DNA of 64,000 nt from Petaurus breviceps papuanus (GCA_028583685.1 JAMXIF010000003.1:50562938-50626937); one strand, 5' to 3'. Positions 1 to 12,154 are shown, counted from the stretch's first letter. Notes: generated by a model from the sequence alone, not told the origin. Numbers and translations: made by a program.

Positions 1-29
1 TTCTCTTTTATTTTTTATAGTCTCTTACT

Positions 30-950
30 TACAGTGCTTTCATTGGCTTCCTCTAATTCAACTGTCTTCTCCATATAGATGAAGCTCAGATCTGTGTATC
101 CAGACCTAGACTCTATTCTGAGTTCCAGTCTCACATGAATATTGGATATTTTCAACTTGGATATTTCCAACTGAACGTCCATCTCAAACTCAACATGCCC
201 CAAACAGAACTCTATCTTTTCTTCCAAATCCATTCTTCTTCAGTATATCCCTATTACTGTTCAGGGAACTTCTAGACTTCCTGGCATCACATCTTTGATG
301 TCGCCTTTCTCATTCAGCCTATATATGCAATCAGTTGCCCAATCTCCCCATTTAGATTTCCATGGCATTTTCTCATATATGTTCCCTTTTTTCCACTCAT
401 GCAGTCACTTCACTAGTTATCATGTTGACCACCCTTATCACCTCTTCTCTAAACTATTCGGATTGCCTTCTACGTTAATTTCAGATTTCAAGTTTCCCTC
501 CCTCCAATCCATCCTCCACACAGCTGCCAAGTGATCTTCCTAAAGTATGGGAAGAGCATGACATCTCTCCTATTAAAAAAAAAAAACAAGTCCAGGGGTT
601 CCCCACTATCACTAGAATCAAATATAAACTTCTTTGGCATTTGAAGTTCTGCACAGTCTCACCACTTCCTTTCTTCCAAGTCATCTTACATATGCCTGCC
701 CTCCACACACTCAGTGATCCAGCCTTACTGGCTCACTAGCTCTTTTTTCACACAAACCACCCTATATCCCAATTTCTGTGCCTTTGCACTGGGTGACCCC
801 ATATATGGCATACACTGCCTCTTTGAATACCCGTCTTTCTGTAAGCCTCACTTCAAGTACTGTCTTCTTCATGAAGACTTTCCTAGTTCCCCCCAAATGC
901 TATTAAATTCTCCTTAAAAGTCACTACACAGCTACTTTGTACATAGACTA
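30..950 (+). mobile_element. L2 LINE, C-terminal reverse transcriptase region and 3' part
   Basis: The first ~250 bases resemble the L2 ORF2 segment after the RT catalytic motif (decayed form of DISTWMSNRHLKLNMSKTEL). This is followed by the region encoding the 'SILHTAA' stretch near 505-530 and 'FALG' near 780-800. The frame is broken many times and the canonical 3' end is absent. Family assigned from remembered consensus. Confidence 0.7.
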
Positions 951-1109
951 TAATGTTCAGTTGATAGCCTATAGAGCTCCTTATCAGTATTCATATGTGT
1001 GTATGTACATATGTTTGTGTCTTGAAAGATACGGTAAATTAGATTGTTGGATTGAGAAATAAAGCAGAAGAAAAGAGCAGGTTGAAACGCCTTTGGGAAA
1101 CTAAAATTA

Positions 1110-1200
1110 AGTATTTATGAGGCCTGGGAATATTAAAACTAAAAGCAAGGAAAGTCCCTGCCCTCAAGGAGCTTATAACAGGGGAATACAGTGGGAGTGG
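1110..1200 (-). mobile_element. L2 3'-end fragment
   Basis: Antisense of the L2 3'UTR, recognised by CCCTGCCCTCAAGGAGCTTA at about 1157-1176. Only a short piece can be supported. Confidence 0.45.
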
Positions 1201-1439
1201 TGGCCAGAAAAGGCATTTCCTCCCTGAAGTTATGGAGATAGTTAATGGAGGCAGAGGAAAATATATGAACGCACCCTTCCCAGTAGCAATGGCAGTGCAG
1301 AAATGATAATCTGATGTTTTATTTAGCATGATAACTCCCTCACTGAAAATGTTTTTGGCTCTCCAAGTTGCTTTCCTCAATTTTTCCTTTTAGAAAATTA
1401 ATCTGAAGGACTGTCAGGAAGCAGATTTAGATGTGGTCT

Positions 1440-1705
1440 GGTTGGAATCAAATGGCAGAATTAAAAGCAATGGGTAGAATTTGTCAGGAACACTTACTTT
1501 GGCTTAATATAAGAAAAATCTTTCTGAAAACTAGAACTATGTGTATCAGGAAGCAGTGGGCTCCCCTTCACTAAAGGTCTTTAATCAGAGTCCAAATAGT
1601 CATGTGGCAGTATTTCTGAAGAGGGAATGACTATTCATGTATGATTTCAACTAAATCACTATTGAGGGCTTCTTCCAACTTAAAATCTCTTTTGATTCTG
1701 TTAAC
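1440..1705 (+). mobile_element. CR1/L3 LINE 3' end
   Basis: Contains the CR1/L3 3' landmarks in order: GGGCTCCCCTTCACTAAAGG (about 1558-1577), the 'ggcttcttccaactt' stretch and the GATTCTG terminal motif (about 1694-1700). Diverged and 5' truncated. Confidence 0.6.
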
Positions 1706-1861
1706 TATTTTGAATTTGTGTAAGAATTTTCTACCTTATTCAAAAGTCTGATTTCATCAGAATTTGACAGTTTGTTGGATTCAGGGAAAAAACTGGATGT
1801 GAACTAAAAACCCAAGCTAATTATCCCCAATCACTTGGAATACTGCAATAACATCTAAGTT

Positions 1862-2335
1862 AGCATTGTAAAGTTTCCAAAGGGTTTTACAAATATTATC
1901 TCATTTGACCCTCACAACAATCCTATGAGGTTTTGTTGTTGAATCATTTTACCTATATCTGACTCTTTGTAACCCCATTTGATGTTTTCTTGGCAAAAAT
2001 ACTAGAGTGGTTTACCATTTCCTTCTCCAGTTTATTTTACAGGTGAGGAAACTGAGACAAACCAGGGTTAAATGACTTACCCAGGGTCACATAGCTAGTA
2101 AATGTTTAAGGCTATATTTGAATTCACAAAGCCAAGTCTTCCTGACTTCAGGTCTGGCACTCTATGTACCATCCCATGCAGCTGCCTTAACATATGAGGT
2201 GTGTTTTATTATTACTCCCATTTTATAGATGAGGGAAGATAGGCAGAGGTTGAGTGACTTCCCCAGGGTCATACACCTAGTGAGTGTCTTCCTAACTCCA
2301 GGTATAGTACTCCATCCATCTTGTCATCAAACAGT
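1862..2335 (-). mobile_element. MIR/THER1 SINE interrupted by a MAR1-like SINE
   Basis: The antisense MIR/THER1 signature ('ttacaaatattatctcatttgaccctcac') begins at 1887 and resumes after 2193 with the CORE ('gagtgacttccccagggtca'). The interruption at 1932-2192 is a separate SINE, so the MIR is the older element. Confidence 0.7.
1932..2192 (-). mobile_element. MAR1-like CORE-SINE with RTE-type tail
   Basis: On the plus strand it starts with the TTGTTGTTGAA tail, then the BovB-like part ('ttcttggcaaaaatactagagtgg'), the CORE and the tRNA-like head ending GCAGCTGCC. It is flanked by TATGAGGT copies at 1924-1931 and 2193-2200, consistent with a target duplication inside the older MIR. Confidence 0.75.
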
Positions 2336-2344
2336 CTCAATTAG

Positions 2345-2620
2345 GAGGTAATAGTTTCCTACTGATTTCCCTGCTACCATTGTTTCACCTCTCTAATCGA
2401 TCTTCCATGCAACTGCCAAATTGATATTCCCAAAACACGGACACGACTGTCATTCAGCTAATTCAAAAAGCTTCCTAAAATCATCAGCCTTTGTATATGG
2501 CTTTGTACTTATTTGTGGGTCTGCTACATCCCACAGGTAGAATGTAAGTTACTTTAGGCAGGGACTAGCACACAGTAGGAAGTTAATGAATATGTGTAGA
2601 GTTGAATTGATTTGAAATCA
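2345..2620 (+). mobile_element. L2 fragment with internal deletion
   Basis: The L2 stretch 'gatcttccatgcaactgccaaattgat' (about 2399) is followed by a deleted 3'UTR ending in CACACAGTAGGAAGTTAATG (about 2570-2589), the L2 3' terminal region. Confidence 0.55.
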
Positions 2621-2629
2621 AGCAACTTA

Positions 2630-3098
2630 TCAACACATTACAAGATTTATTTGCCCTAAAAAGTCTTTGGTTACACAATAGTCCTCAGGTTGTACCCAGC
2701 ACTCTGAAAATGTTGAATAATTTCTTGAATTGTGCACTGCTTTGTTATATGTTTTCTTATTAGAATTTCTTATAACATTAGAATGTTTTTATATTTTAAT
2801 TCTTTGCTTACCTAAGATCATATAATTTTAAGTGATGTCATTTTCTTGGCTTTTAATATATTGCTTACACATGTATTATAAATAATAGTTATGGCAAATA
2901 GTTCTTTTATTTTGTTTTATGCTTAATATATGTGTGTAGTATGCATATGTAGAACTTTATTTCACTTGATTATGCTGATTTGATATAGGGGTTTGGCTTT
3001 CTTTTCTTTTTTTTTCCAATGAGGAAAAGGGGAGAAAATTACTGCTTATTAATTTTATATAAAAGTTACTTAAAATATATTTGTATGGACATATTTAT
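2630..3098. other. Unassigned AT-rich stretch
   Basis: No repeat family, exon or regulatory structure recognised. Confidence 0.4.
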
Positions 3099-3171
3099 CT
3101 ATATACATACATATATATAAATGTATGTATATGTGTATATATATATATATACATATATGTGTGTACGTATT

Positions 3172-3203
<32 letters not shown>

Positions 3204-3232
3204 CATACATATATATATATGTATACAGTCTT
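3099..3232. repeat. Compound TA/TG/TACA microsatellite
   Basis: Alternating (TA)n, (TG)n and TACATA units immediately upstream of the 5' truncation point of the L1 fragment. Short open frames here on both strands are repeat artefacts. Confidence 0.85.
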
Positions 3233-5440
3233 CCCAATAAGATCATGGGTGAAGCAATAATGTCCATTATCACCACTATTATTAAATATTGCACTAAAAT
3301 GTTAGCTATAGAAATAAGATAAGAAAAAGGAATTGAAGGAATAAAAATAGTGAGGAAACAAAACTCACTCTTTGCAGATGACATGAAAGTATACTTAGAA
3401 AACCTTAGAAAGTCAACTAAAAACTATTTGGAACAATTAACAACTATAGCAAAGTTGCAAGATATAAAATAAACCCACATAAATCATTAGCCTTTCTATA
3501 TACTGCCAACAGAACCCAGTAGGAAATGACAGAAAGAGAAATTCCACTTAAAATTACTGCAGACAATATAAAGTTTTGGGAGTCTACCTGCCAAGATAAC
3601 CCAGGGACTATATGAACACAGTTGTAAAATTCACACAAATAAAGACAGACCTAAGCAATTAAAAATATTAATAACTAATGTGTAGGTTAAGGCAATAAAA
3701 TTAAACTGACAATTTTATCACTTAATTTACTTTTTTAATGTTATACCAATCAAACTACCAAGTAATTTTTAATAGAGCTAGAAAAAATAATTTAAAAAAA
3801 TCAACTGGAAAAATGATAGGACAAGTATATCGGGGAATAAATTTTTAAAATGTGAAGGAAGATGGCTCAGTGGTACCAGATTTCAAACTAAATTACCAAG
3901 TGGTAATCATCAAAAAAACTTGTAATGGCTAAGAAATAGAGTGGTAGATCAGTAGAAGAGATTAAGTACATAATATGCAGTAGTAAATGACTATAGTAAT
4001 CTAGTGTTTGAGAAACCCCAAAACCCAAGTTTTGGGAGTAAAAACCTTACAATTTGACAAACATTGCTGGGAAAACTGGAAATCAGTTTTGGAAAAACAA
4101 CAATAACAATTAGGCATAGAGCAACATCTCACACCATATACCAAGAGAAGGTTAAAATAGATAAGTGATTTTAGACACAAAGGGTAATATAAGTAAATTA
4201 GGGGATTGTGGAGAAATGTACCTGTCAGAGCTATGGATAAGAGAAGAGTTTATGACCAAAAAAGAGAGAGAGAGGATCATGAGAAGTAAAATGGGTAATT
4301 TTGATTACATGAAATTAAATAGCTTTTGCACAAACAAAACCAATGCAACCAAAATAAGAAGGAAAACAGGAAACCAAGGGGGAAAATTATAGCAAGTTTC
4401 TCTGATAAAGACCTACTTTCTCACATACAGGAAACAGTGAAATTTATAAAAATAAGAGCCATTGCCAAATTGATAAATGGTCAAAGGATATGAAAAGGCA
4501 GTTTTTAGAAAAAGAAATAAAAACTCTTCGTTCTTACATGAAAAAATGCCTAAATCATTACTGATTAGAGAAATACAAATTAAAACAACTTTGAGATACC
4601 ATCTCATACCTATAAGATTAGCTAACATGACAGAAAAGGTAAAGGACAAATGCTGGCAGGGATGTGGAAAAATTGGGACAATAACACATTGTTGGTAGAG
4701 TTGTGGACTGGTCCAACCATTTGAGAGGACCATTTGGATCTACATCCAAAGGACTCTAAAACTGTGCATACCCTTTGACCTAGGAATATTCTACTAGGTC
4801 TGGCTCAAAAAGACATCAGAGAAAAGTGAAAAGGATCTATTTGTACAAAAATATTTATAGCAGCTTTTTGTGGTGGCAAAGAATTGGAAACTGACAAGAT
4901 GTCCATCAATTTGGGAATGGCTAGGCAAGTCGTGGTATAAGATTGTGATGAAATACTGTTATGCTATAGGATATGAGGAGCAGGATGGCTTAAGAAAAAC
5001 CCAAGAAGACTTATATGAATTGATGAAAATTTAAAACCAAGAAAACATTGTACACAGTAACAGTAACATTGTAAGGATGATAAACTGTGAGACTTATGAT
5101 CCAAGACAATTCTAAAAGACCCATGACAAAAATATTATCCACCTTCAGAGAGAGAGTGAACTGATGAACTCTGCATGTAGATTGAATACTACTTTTTAAA
5201 CTTTCCTTATTTTTCTTTATATATCTATATATATATATATACATATATATTTGCAACATGACTAAGATGGAAATGTTTTGCATTTTCGTGTATAATTGAT
5301 ATAAAATTGCTTGATTTCTCAAGGAGTGAGGAGATATTGGAAGAAGAAAGAGAATTTGGAACTCAAAATTTTTAAAAATTAATATTAAATGTTTTACATA
5401 TAATTAGGAAATATTTCCTGAAATAAATAAAATATATTTT
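3228..5440 (+). mobile_element. 5'-truncated L1, ORF2 RT to 3'UTR
   Basis: The sequence at 3365-3400 encodes [14 protein letters not shown], matching the conserved L1 reverse-transcriptase motif C block (human L1 has SLFADDMIVYLENP); the catalytic FADD lies at 3371-3382. Downstream are the ORF2 C-terminal region and 3'UTR ('aatggaaatgttttgcat', about 5268), ending in an A-rich tail near 5435. Multiple stops make it a dead copy. The 5' truncation abuts a microsatellite, so the exact boundary is uncertain. Confidence 0.85.
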
Positions 5441-5444
5441 TTAA

Positions 5445-6415
5445 ATATGTATGTGGTCTTTCTCCTCCAGAGATTCCTGATTCAATCATGTTCCTCTTGA
5501 GTCTTAAATGGACACTGCTGTCATGTGGCAGGATCCAGATAATTCTACATTATTTTCTAGCAGTAGGCCATGACCACCTATATCTTGCTTTGAGTGGCCA
5601 AACTTCTGTTGGAATTTGGCAAAAACATGACTCAATTCTGGAGAATGTTGTGAAGAATCAAAACATTGCCAAGCAATAGATTTATCCTCCCTGCCTTTTT
5701 TTTTTATCTCAGGCTTAGGTATAAGTCATTCTTTCAAAACATTGAAATTAGTCAAACATTTTTTACATGACTAATAGAGGAGGTATACATCTACACACAT
5801 TTTCTTGAATTTTAATTTTTGTTCTATTGGCCAGTCACGATGGGTTTTTTTGGGGTGCTATAATAAGGAAAGGGTTTCTCTATTGCATTATTTTAATTAT
5901 TAACTTTTAATGAACTAACTTGATAGAAAATACCACCTTTTAGAAGTCTCCTTTCATTAACTTTATGTAGTTGTAAAACATTTTTTGCTGGAATATTTTA
6001 GCTGTGTATAGGTCCACATTTGAAATTTCACTATAAACATCAGAACACAATATTTTCATTTAACTTGAACATATTGTAATAGTTCATTTATAGCTTGAAA
6101 GCCACTGATGTAATCTACAATTCCTTTTGCCTTTCTCTGACATTTTGGTGAAGAAACAAAGATATCACTATAAAAATATACTAGAACTGGGTTTTTATCT
6201 ACTGTAATTATGGCTTTCCTTCATTTCTCTGTTTAGTCATGTGGCAGGATTATGAAGTATTATTTTTTATTTCTAAATTATTTTAATATTATTTCTGGAT
6301 GAGTAACTGGTTGGCATGTTTAAAAATTAATTCTTGTAAGCACAGAATTAAAATAAATATATTTTAGATCACCTAGTCTTCTGCCCTCCTCTTGTCTCCA
6401 CTTAGGAGGCAAGAT
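5445..6415. other. Unassigned interspersed sequence
   Basis: No recognised repeat or gene. A 63-residue open frame at 5488-5679 has no recognisable similarity or splice context that I can support. Confidence 0.35.
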
Positions 6416-6419
6416 GGTG

Positions 6420-6990
6420 AGAGGAAGACTATGGATGGATTTTGAGCCAGAGCATCTTCACTTGAATCCTAGCTCAACTTTTTATTGTGGGTAGTCTTCC
6501 TTCATTATTTTAGAGGCTCAATGACATCACACATGACTTCTGTGTGAATTGGATTTAAGTGAGCAGAATTGTACAAAGTTAGAAGCCTCTCAGCCTCACC
6601 CTCTTCTAGTCACTGAAGTCCAGTGGCAAGATAGAAGTCAAGACTGGTGATGGCTCAGGATGCAGTGAATGATCTTGGTGTCTTTGATGTCTAAGTTCTA
6701 AGTATCCACAGTGCCTGCTTCAGCCCCCTTCATGGCTGTTGGAACAAACTGTTCTCCTCTGCCCATTGTACCAGGGAAAGTCTTCATATGCTCAGGGTAG
6801 AGACCCCGCTAATTCACTGACAAGTTTGATGCCCATCAGTTATCCTCAGCTACTCACTGTATGAAGATGGTCAAGTACCTTAAACTCTCTGAGCTTCATT
6901 TTCCTCATCTGAAAAATGAGGAAGTTAGTCTAGATAGCTTTTAACATACTTTCCATTTCAATATATTTTATTCTATAATATCTTCCACCT
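6420..6990 (+). mobile_element. MIR/THER1 split by a later insertion
   Basis: The 5' half ('gatggattttgagccagagcatc...gaatcctagctcaac') lies at about 6430-6480. The CORE half ('taaactctctgagcttcattttcctcatctgaaaaatgagg') lies at about 6880-6920. The ~350 bp between them belongs to another repeat. Confidence 0.6.
6488..6840 (-). mobile_element. ~350-400 bp RTE-tailed dispersed repeat, copy 1
   Basis: The reverse complement aligns in order with 60717-61140. Shared blocks include CACTTAAATCCAATTCACA, the 'gagtgaggctg' block and 'gcatatgaagactttccc' against 'gcatgaaaaactttcccc'. The element end is 'aaggaagactacccacaataaa'-like here and 'gaaggatgaacaacaaa' in the other copy. It resembles marsupial SINE or non-autonomous RTE units, but I cannot name the family with confidence. 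Confidence 0.6.
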
Positions 6991-7360
6991 CTATAACCCC
7001 ATGATGATATGAATGTATCCAAATGAGGGGAAGTTCACTAACCAGGCAACTTTTCAATTATTAAAAAGTTCTTTACACTGAGGTGAAATCTGCCTTCTGT
7101 AACTTTTAAACACTTATTCTAGCTTCAGGAACAATCAAGAAGAAGTCAAATCCCATTTCCATTTGATTGACATTCAAAAATTTGAAGACAGAAATAATTT
7201 CTTCATTTTCTTCTTCACTTTAAACATTGCTCAGTTCCCTCAGTGATCCTTTATTTGACTTTTTTCTAGACCTTTCACTACCCTGGTTGACCTACTGTAA
7301 ACCTAGACACACTACAGTTTGCCAATGAACCTTTTAATATATGGCATTCATAACTGGACA
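6965..7360 (-). mobile_element. CR1/L3 LINE 3' portion
   Basis: Antisense CR1/L3 3' region: 'aaaaagttctttacactgaggtgaaatctgccttctgtaac' at about 7062, followed by 'ttccctcagtgatcctttatttgac' and 'cctggttgacc', in the order of the L3 consensus. Confidence 0.55.
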
Positions 7361-7365
7361 CAGTT

Positions 7366-8280
7366 TTGGAATCTGAGTTTGAGATGCCAGTCAAATGGGC
7401 ATTTGAAAGTGCAAGGCTGCATCACAGAAGTAAGCACAGGACTATGAATATGGATTTGGCAGTCATCTACAGAGGGGTGGTACAAAAAAAGCATAGAAGT
7501 GAAAAAGAGAGAGAGAGAATAGGGAGAGACACAAAGAAGGGCAAGGAGAGAGCCCTGAGGGAACACTTACATTAAGAGGTCATGAAGGGCAACCACTAAA
7601 GCAGATAGTAATGGAGTAGTGAGAACCACAAGGAAGAATCAAGAGTGTGTGGTGTCTTTGAAACCAAAGGAGGAGAGAATATCCAGTAGGAAGGAATGTT
7701 TCCAAAGCTGAAGAGAAGTCAAGGAGAAAAAGAGGGGAAAAAACAAATTGAAACTTAGGTCAATTGTGATCTTTGAAGGAAGAGCTTTAGTAGACAGGGC
7801 AGAAGCATTATTGAAAGGGATTGTGGATACAATATGTACTGAGGATGTGGCACCATTCTTGTATAAAGAGCTTTTTAAAATAAATTTAGGAAAGAGGAAG
7901 GGTATGATAGCCTTGAGTCTGGATTGTACAGAAAGGCCTAAGGAAGGCTTTTTTAATGTTTGAAGATGCCTGAGTAGTCAAATGTAAGGAGATCAGATGG
8001 AACCAGGAGAGAGAAACTCAAGATCCACATGAGAGAGTGGACTATTGCAGAAATCTCATTTCAATAACTATGTTTTAGGTAAAAATTTTTATTCATTAAT
8101 TTCCTAGAGGAGCTATGAAGGAATGCAATTAAAGGTACAAATAGAGTAGTATTAGTGAGAGATAGGGATACCGTTCTTCTGTAACCAAAAGAAGAAAATG
8201 GGTAATGATGACAATGGGTAAGGTTGAGAAGTCTTGAGTAATGGAGAGAGTTGAGGGAGCTCACTCCTAAAGCTCATTTC
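7366..8280 (-). mobile_element. L2 ORF2 reverse-transcriptase region (antisense)
   Basis: The purine-rich plus strand is antisense L2. Landmarks in order include 'agccctgagggaacac' (about 7549), 'agagtgtgtggtgtctttgaaaccaaaggag' (about 7641) and 'gagaagtcaaggag' (about 7711), which antisense L2 shows upstream of the RT catalytic motif. Open frames at 7366-7575 and 7748-7963 are shadows of it. Confidence 0.6.
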
Positions 8281-8285
8281 TTTAT

Positions 8286-8287
8286 GA

Positions 8288-8338
<51 letters not shown>
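8286..8338. repeat. (TG)n microsatellite
   Basis: About 26 uninterrupted GT units. Confidence 0.95.
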
Positions 8339-8340
<2 letters not shown>

Positions 8341-8375
8341 GAATTGAGAGAATTTCTCTTCAGATATGTTAGGCT

Positions 8376-8600
8376 GCAGAATAAGCATGGTATGATGAGA
8401 AAAGCACCTCAAGTGGAGTGAGAGGACCCACCTTCAAACTTCAGCTCTCTAACACTTGTTTCCTGTGTGACCTTGGATAAGTCTCTTATAGTCTATGGGT
8501 CTCAGTTTTCTCACCTGTAAAATGAGGGGGCTGAACTAAATCATCTCCATGCCAATTCTAAACCAATAATCCTAAAACTCTCTGACAACTCTGAGACTAT
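8376..8600 (+). mobile_element. MIR/THER1 SINE
   Basis: Nearly full MIR in sense orientation. The CORE reads 'ctgtgtgaccttggataagtctctta' then 'ctcagttttctcacctgtaaaatgagg', followed by the 3' part. Confidence 0.8.
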
Positions 8601-8814
8601 GATTCTTAATTAAAAGTTTCTGAATCTACCTTGAATAAAATAATGTGGATTGATTCCTCATGTCTGCATTCATTCATTGTGCTGGTTAACAATTATTTTC
8701 TGATTTTTTTTTAACAACTAGAAATAATTAGGGAAAAGACATGTTTCCTTGTTAATACTATTGTATTATTTGACCATAATTTTACTACATTGGTAGTATC
8801 TCTCTCCCCTGACC

Positions 8815-8960
8815 CTTAACCATTTTCTAGATGTGTAACCTAGTTGTATCTTTTGATGTAATCTTCAACTGCCTAAACTATAAAATGGAAATAATATCAT
8901 TCCCTACAAGATGATCATTGGAGCTCCTTTCCAGATCTCTAATGCTTATTTTGTTAAGGA
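8815..8960 (+). mobile_element. MIR fragment
   Basis: A decayed CORE ('tgtaacctagttg...cctaaactataaaatggaaataatatcattccctacaagatgatcattggagctcc') in sense orientation. Confidence 0.55.
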
Positions 8961-9651
8961 ATTATTGGTGATTAAAGGTTATCTGTCTCCCTATCTGAAA
9001 ATATGTACATGTCAATAAATAATCAATAAGCAAAAGTACCTATGTCTTTATTTTATACATATACACATAAATAAGGAATGTTCAATAATTTGCTCAAATA
9101 CTTTTATGTCATTATTTATTTTAGAATGGAATTCAGCACACCAGCTTTCCCCATAGCAGTTTTGATGTATCATGACTCAGCATAAAAATCTAAATGGGAA
9201 TTTTGGGGGGAGTGTAGCAGAAGCTGGAGACAACATGTGAAAGCCAGCAGACAATACAGAAAAAGTTTAGAAACTCAGAAATACATAAAATACATGTAAA
9301 ATATTGTATAATATCAACATGTTTTATCTTTTAATACCATAATAATTCAGATTATTGTCTAGTATGAAGGGAGGGCTAAAACATTTTACATGAATTTTCC
9401 AGATTGTGGTGGTACCGCACCCTTAGTCCCTCTGATGTGGAAGGGATAACTGTATAAAGAAGATTCAAGAGTGTCTAATTAGTGAAGTGGCATAGCCCAG
9501 TGTCATGAAATATGTAAGCAATATTGGTTACAGTTGCTATTGTATTTATTCTCTTTCCTGGCATGTAAAGTGAAATATTTACCTAGAACTTCCAGGTATC
9601 ATTTTAAATACCATAGAACAAATTAAAAGACACTATATCAACTCATAAATC
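8961..9651. other. Unassigned, probably unique sequence
   Basis: No repeat family or exon recognised. Confidence 0.35.
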
Positions 9652-9756
9652 AAAATGTTCCATATTTTTGGTGGAGTGAAGATGGAGGAGTAGAAACAGG
9701 ACTTCCGTGGGGCCCCAGCTCTCACCTCCTCCAATTCATGTAAAAAGTGATTCTGA

Positions 9757-10079
9757 GGGGGGGCCAGGTAGCACAGCAAGTAAGAGCACCAGCCCCACTG
9801 TCGGGATGACCTGGGGATCGAATCCAGGCTCAGACACTTAGCACCACACCCAGAAACACCTGGCTGTGTAACCTTGAACAAATACTTAATCCCAATTACT
9901 TAGGGGTGGCCAGGTGGCTCAGCAAGTAAGAGCACTGGTTCCAGTGTCGGGATGACTTGGGTATCAAATCTGGGCTCAGACACTCAGCACGACACCCAGA
10001 AATAACTGGCTGTATAACCTTGAGCAAGTTACTTAACTAACCCCAATTGCTTAAAAAATAAATAAATTTTTTAAAAAAG
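9757..10079 (+). mobile_element. Dimeric tRNA/CORE-type SINE inserted in the L1 5'UTR
   Basis: Two related monomers (9757-9902 and 9903-10079) are joined head to tail at '...cccaattacttaggggtggcc'. Only the second ends in an A-rich tail. A perfect 10-bp target duplication, GTGATTCTGA, lies at 9747-9756 and 10080-10089, outside the pair but not between the monomers, so the dimer inserted as one unit. The left monomer has AACACCTGG where the right has AATAACTGG. Confidence 0.88.
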
Positions 10080-10794
10080 GTGATTCTGAAGAAACTTTGG
10101 AGCTACAGAACCCACAAAATGACCCAGAGAAGCTAACCTCCCACTGAGGACAGCCCAGCCAGGCAGCAGTAAGTGGCCAGCACAGTGTTCTGGGAGCTGA
10201 CCCTGGCCCCATGGAGGTTTTAGCCCTAGGGCAGGCCTGACCAGCCACCAGCTGGAGGGACTTCAGATCACCAGCAGCTGTGGGTTTCCAGAATTATCAA
10301 CACATAGATGCAAAGGACAAAGTGAGAGGTCAATGCAGTCTGGACTTTGGGATCCAGTAGTTTTGAGTGTATTGGCCACTGCCCCTGAGGCAAGAAGCTG
10401 CTGAGGAGCGTTGGCCAGTGTAGTCGCTACGATATGGCAGCTTCAGCTCCTGGCCTGCAGAGTGTAGGGGGACCAAGCTACCAGTCAGAGGGGTAATTGT
10501 TCTTGCTTTAACCTGCTTGGATCTGGATTGCAGTCTAGGGTGGAGGTCCTGGGGTGTGTGACCAGCTTGCCAGAGCATGTGGAGGCTTCAGAGAAGGCAC
10601 CCAACTAATACGTTCGGCAGCTGAGAAAACCCCAGTGTTTGGTATGAAGCTCCCCTGTCTGGTAGCAGAGTCCTACTGTGGAAAAAAACCCAAAAGTCAA
10701 GTAATTGAGTGGCAACATGAGCAAATGAGGGAAGCAAAGTAAACAGAGCAACCCAACATTATAATCCTATTTTAGGGACAAAAAAGATCAAAGC

Positions 10795-11746
10795 ATGGAA
10801 CAGGAGGAAGACCGTGAAGTCAGAACTCCTTCACCAAAAGCTTCCAAGAAAAATACAAGCTGGTTACAGGCCATAGAGGACCTTAATAAGGATTTTTAAA
10901 ATCAAATGAGAGAAGTGGAGGAAAAATTGGGAAGAGAAATGAGAATGATGCAAGAAAATTATGAAATGAGAGTCAATAACCTGACTGAAGAAAATAACAC
11001 CTTAAAAAATAGAGTAACTCAAATGGCAAAAGAGGCTCAAAAAGGCAATGAGGAAAAGAACGCCTTAAAAAGTCGAATTTGCCAGATGGAAAAAGAATCT
11101 GAAAAGCTCACTGAAGAGAATAATTCCTTCAGAATTAGATTGGAGCAAATGGAAGCTAGTGACTTTCTGAGAAATCATGATATAATTAAACAGATCCAAA
11201 CAAATGAAAAAAATAGAAGGCAATGTGAAATATCTCATTGGGAAAACCACTGACCAGAAAATAGATCCAGGAGAGATAATTTAAAAATTATTGGACTACG
11301 TAAAATCCATGATCAAAAAAAGAACCTAGAAATCATCCTTCAAGAAATTCTCAAGGAAAATTGCCCTGATGTTTTAGAAACAGAGGGCAAAATAGAGGTT
11401 GAAAGAATCCACCGAACACCTCCTGAAAAAAGATCCCCCAAAAGAAAACTCTGAGGAATATTATAGCCAGGTTCCAGAATTCCCAGATCAAGGAGAGAAT
11501 ATTACAAGCAGCCAGGAAGAAACAATTTGAATATTGTGGAAACACAATCAGGATAACACAGGATCTTGTAACTTCTACACTAAGGGATCGAAGGGCTTGG
11601 AATATGATATTCCAGAGGTTAAAGGCACTGGGATTAAAACCAAGAATCACCTTCCCAGCAAAACTGAGTATCATGTTTCAGGGGAAAATATGGTCATTCA
11701 GTGGAAGAGAGGACTTTCAAGCATTCTTGATGAAAAAAAAAAAAAA
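10795..11746 (+). pseudogene. L1 ORF1 (RNA-binding chaperone) pseudogene
   Basis: L1 ORF1 encodes the nucleic-acid chaperone of the L1 RNP. The proposed start ATG at 10795 opens MEQEEDREVRTPSPKASKKN. A TAA at 10897 interrupts it, then the same frame continues through heptad-rich coiled coil (10906-11250, repeated 'TEENNxxxxRxxQM' units). A TGA at 11251 is followed by RRDNLKIIGL at about 11266-11295, the RRM-like entry. A frameshift near 11450 moves the frame to RNIIARFQNSQIKERILQAA. The C-terminal block FPAKLSIMFQGKIWSFSG (about 11650-11706) matches the L1 ORF1 C-terminal domain. The copy ends in an A-run at the gap. Two stops and one shift make it inactive. Confidence 0.8.
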
Positions 11747-11748
11747 AA

Positions 11749-12148
11749 NNNNNNNNNNNNNNNNNNNNNNNNNNNNNNNNNNNNNNNNNNNNNNNNNNNN
11801 NNNNNNNNNNNNNNNNNNNNNNNNNNNNNNNNNNNNNNNNNNNNNNNNNNNNNNNNNNNNNNNNNNNNNNNNNNNNNNNNNNNNNNNNNNNNNNNNNNNN
11901 NNNNNNNNNNNNNNNNNNNNNNNNNNNNNNNNNNNNNNNNNNNNNNNNNNNNNNNNNNNNNNNNNNNNNNNNNNNNNNNNNNNNNNNNNNNNNNNNNNNN
12001 NNNNNNNNNNNNNNNNNNNNNNNNNNNNNNNNNNNNNNNNNNNNNNNNNNNNNNNNNNNNNNNNNNNNNNNNNNNNNNNNNNNNNNNNNNNNNNNNNNNN
12101 NNNNNNNNNNNNNNNNNNNNNNNNNNNNNNNNNNNNNNNNNNNNNNNN
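11749..12148. other. Assembly gap (400 N)
   Basis: Exactly 400 N between a poly(A) run and a TA microsatellite. The true content is unknown, so long open frames reported across it are meaningless. Confidence 0.99.
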
Positions 12149-12154
12149 AAATGC

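Noticed and set aside
5488-5679. Possible exon preceded by 'tctcctccag'
   Set aside because: A 63-residue frame alone, without a donor site, similarity or neighbouring exon, is expected by chance.
10906-11253. Coiled-coil protein gene of its own
   Set aside because: It is the coiled-coil part of the broken L1 ORF1: in frame with the upstream start and followed by the RRDNLKIIGL and C-terminal ORF1 blocks.
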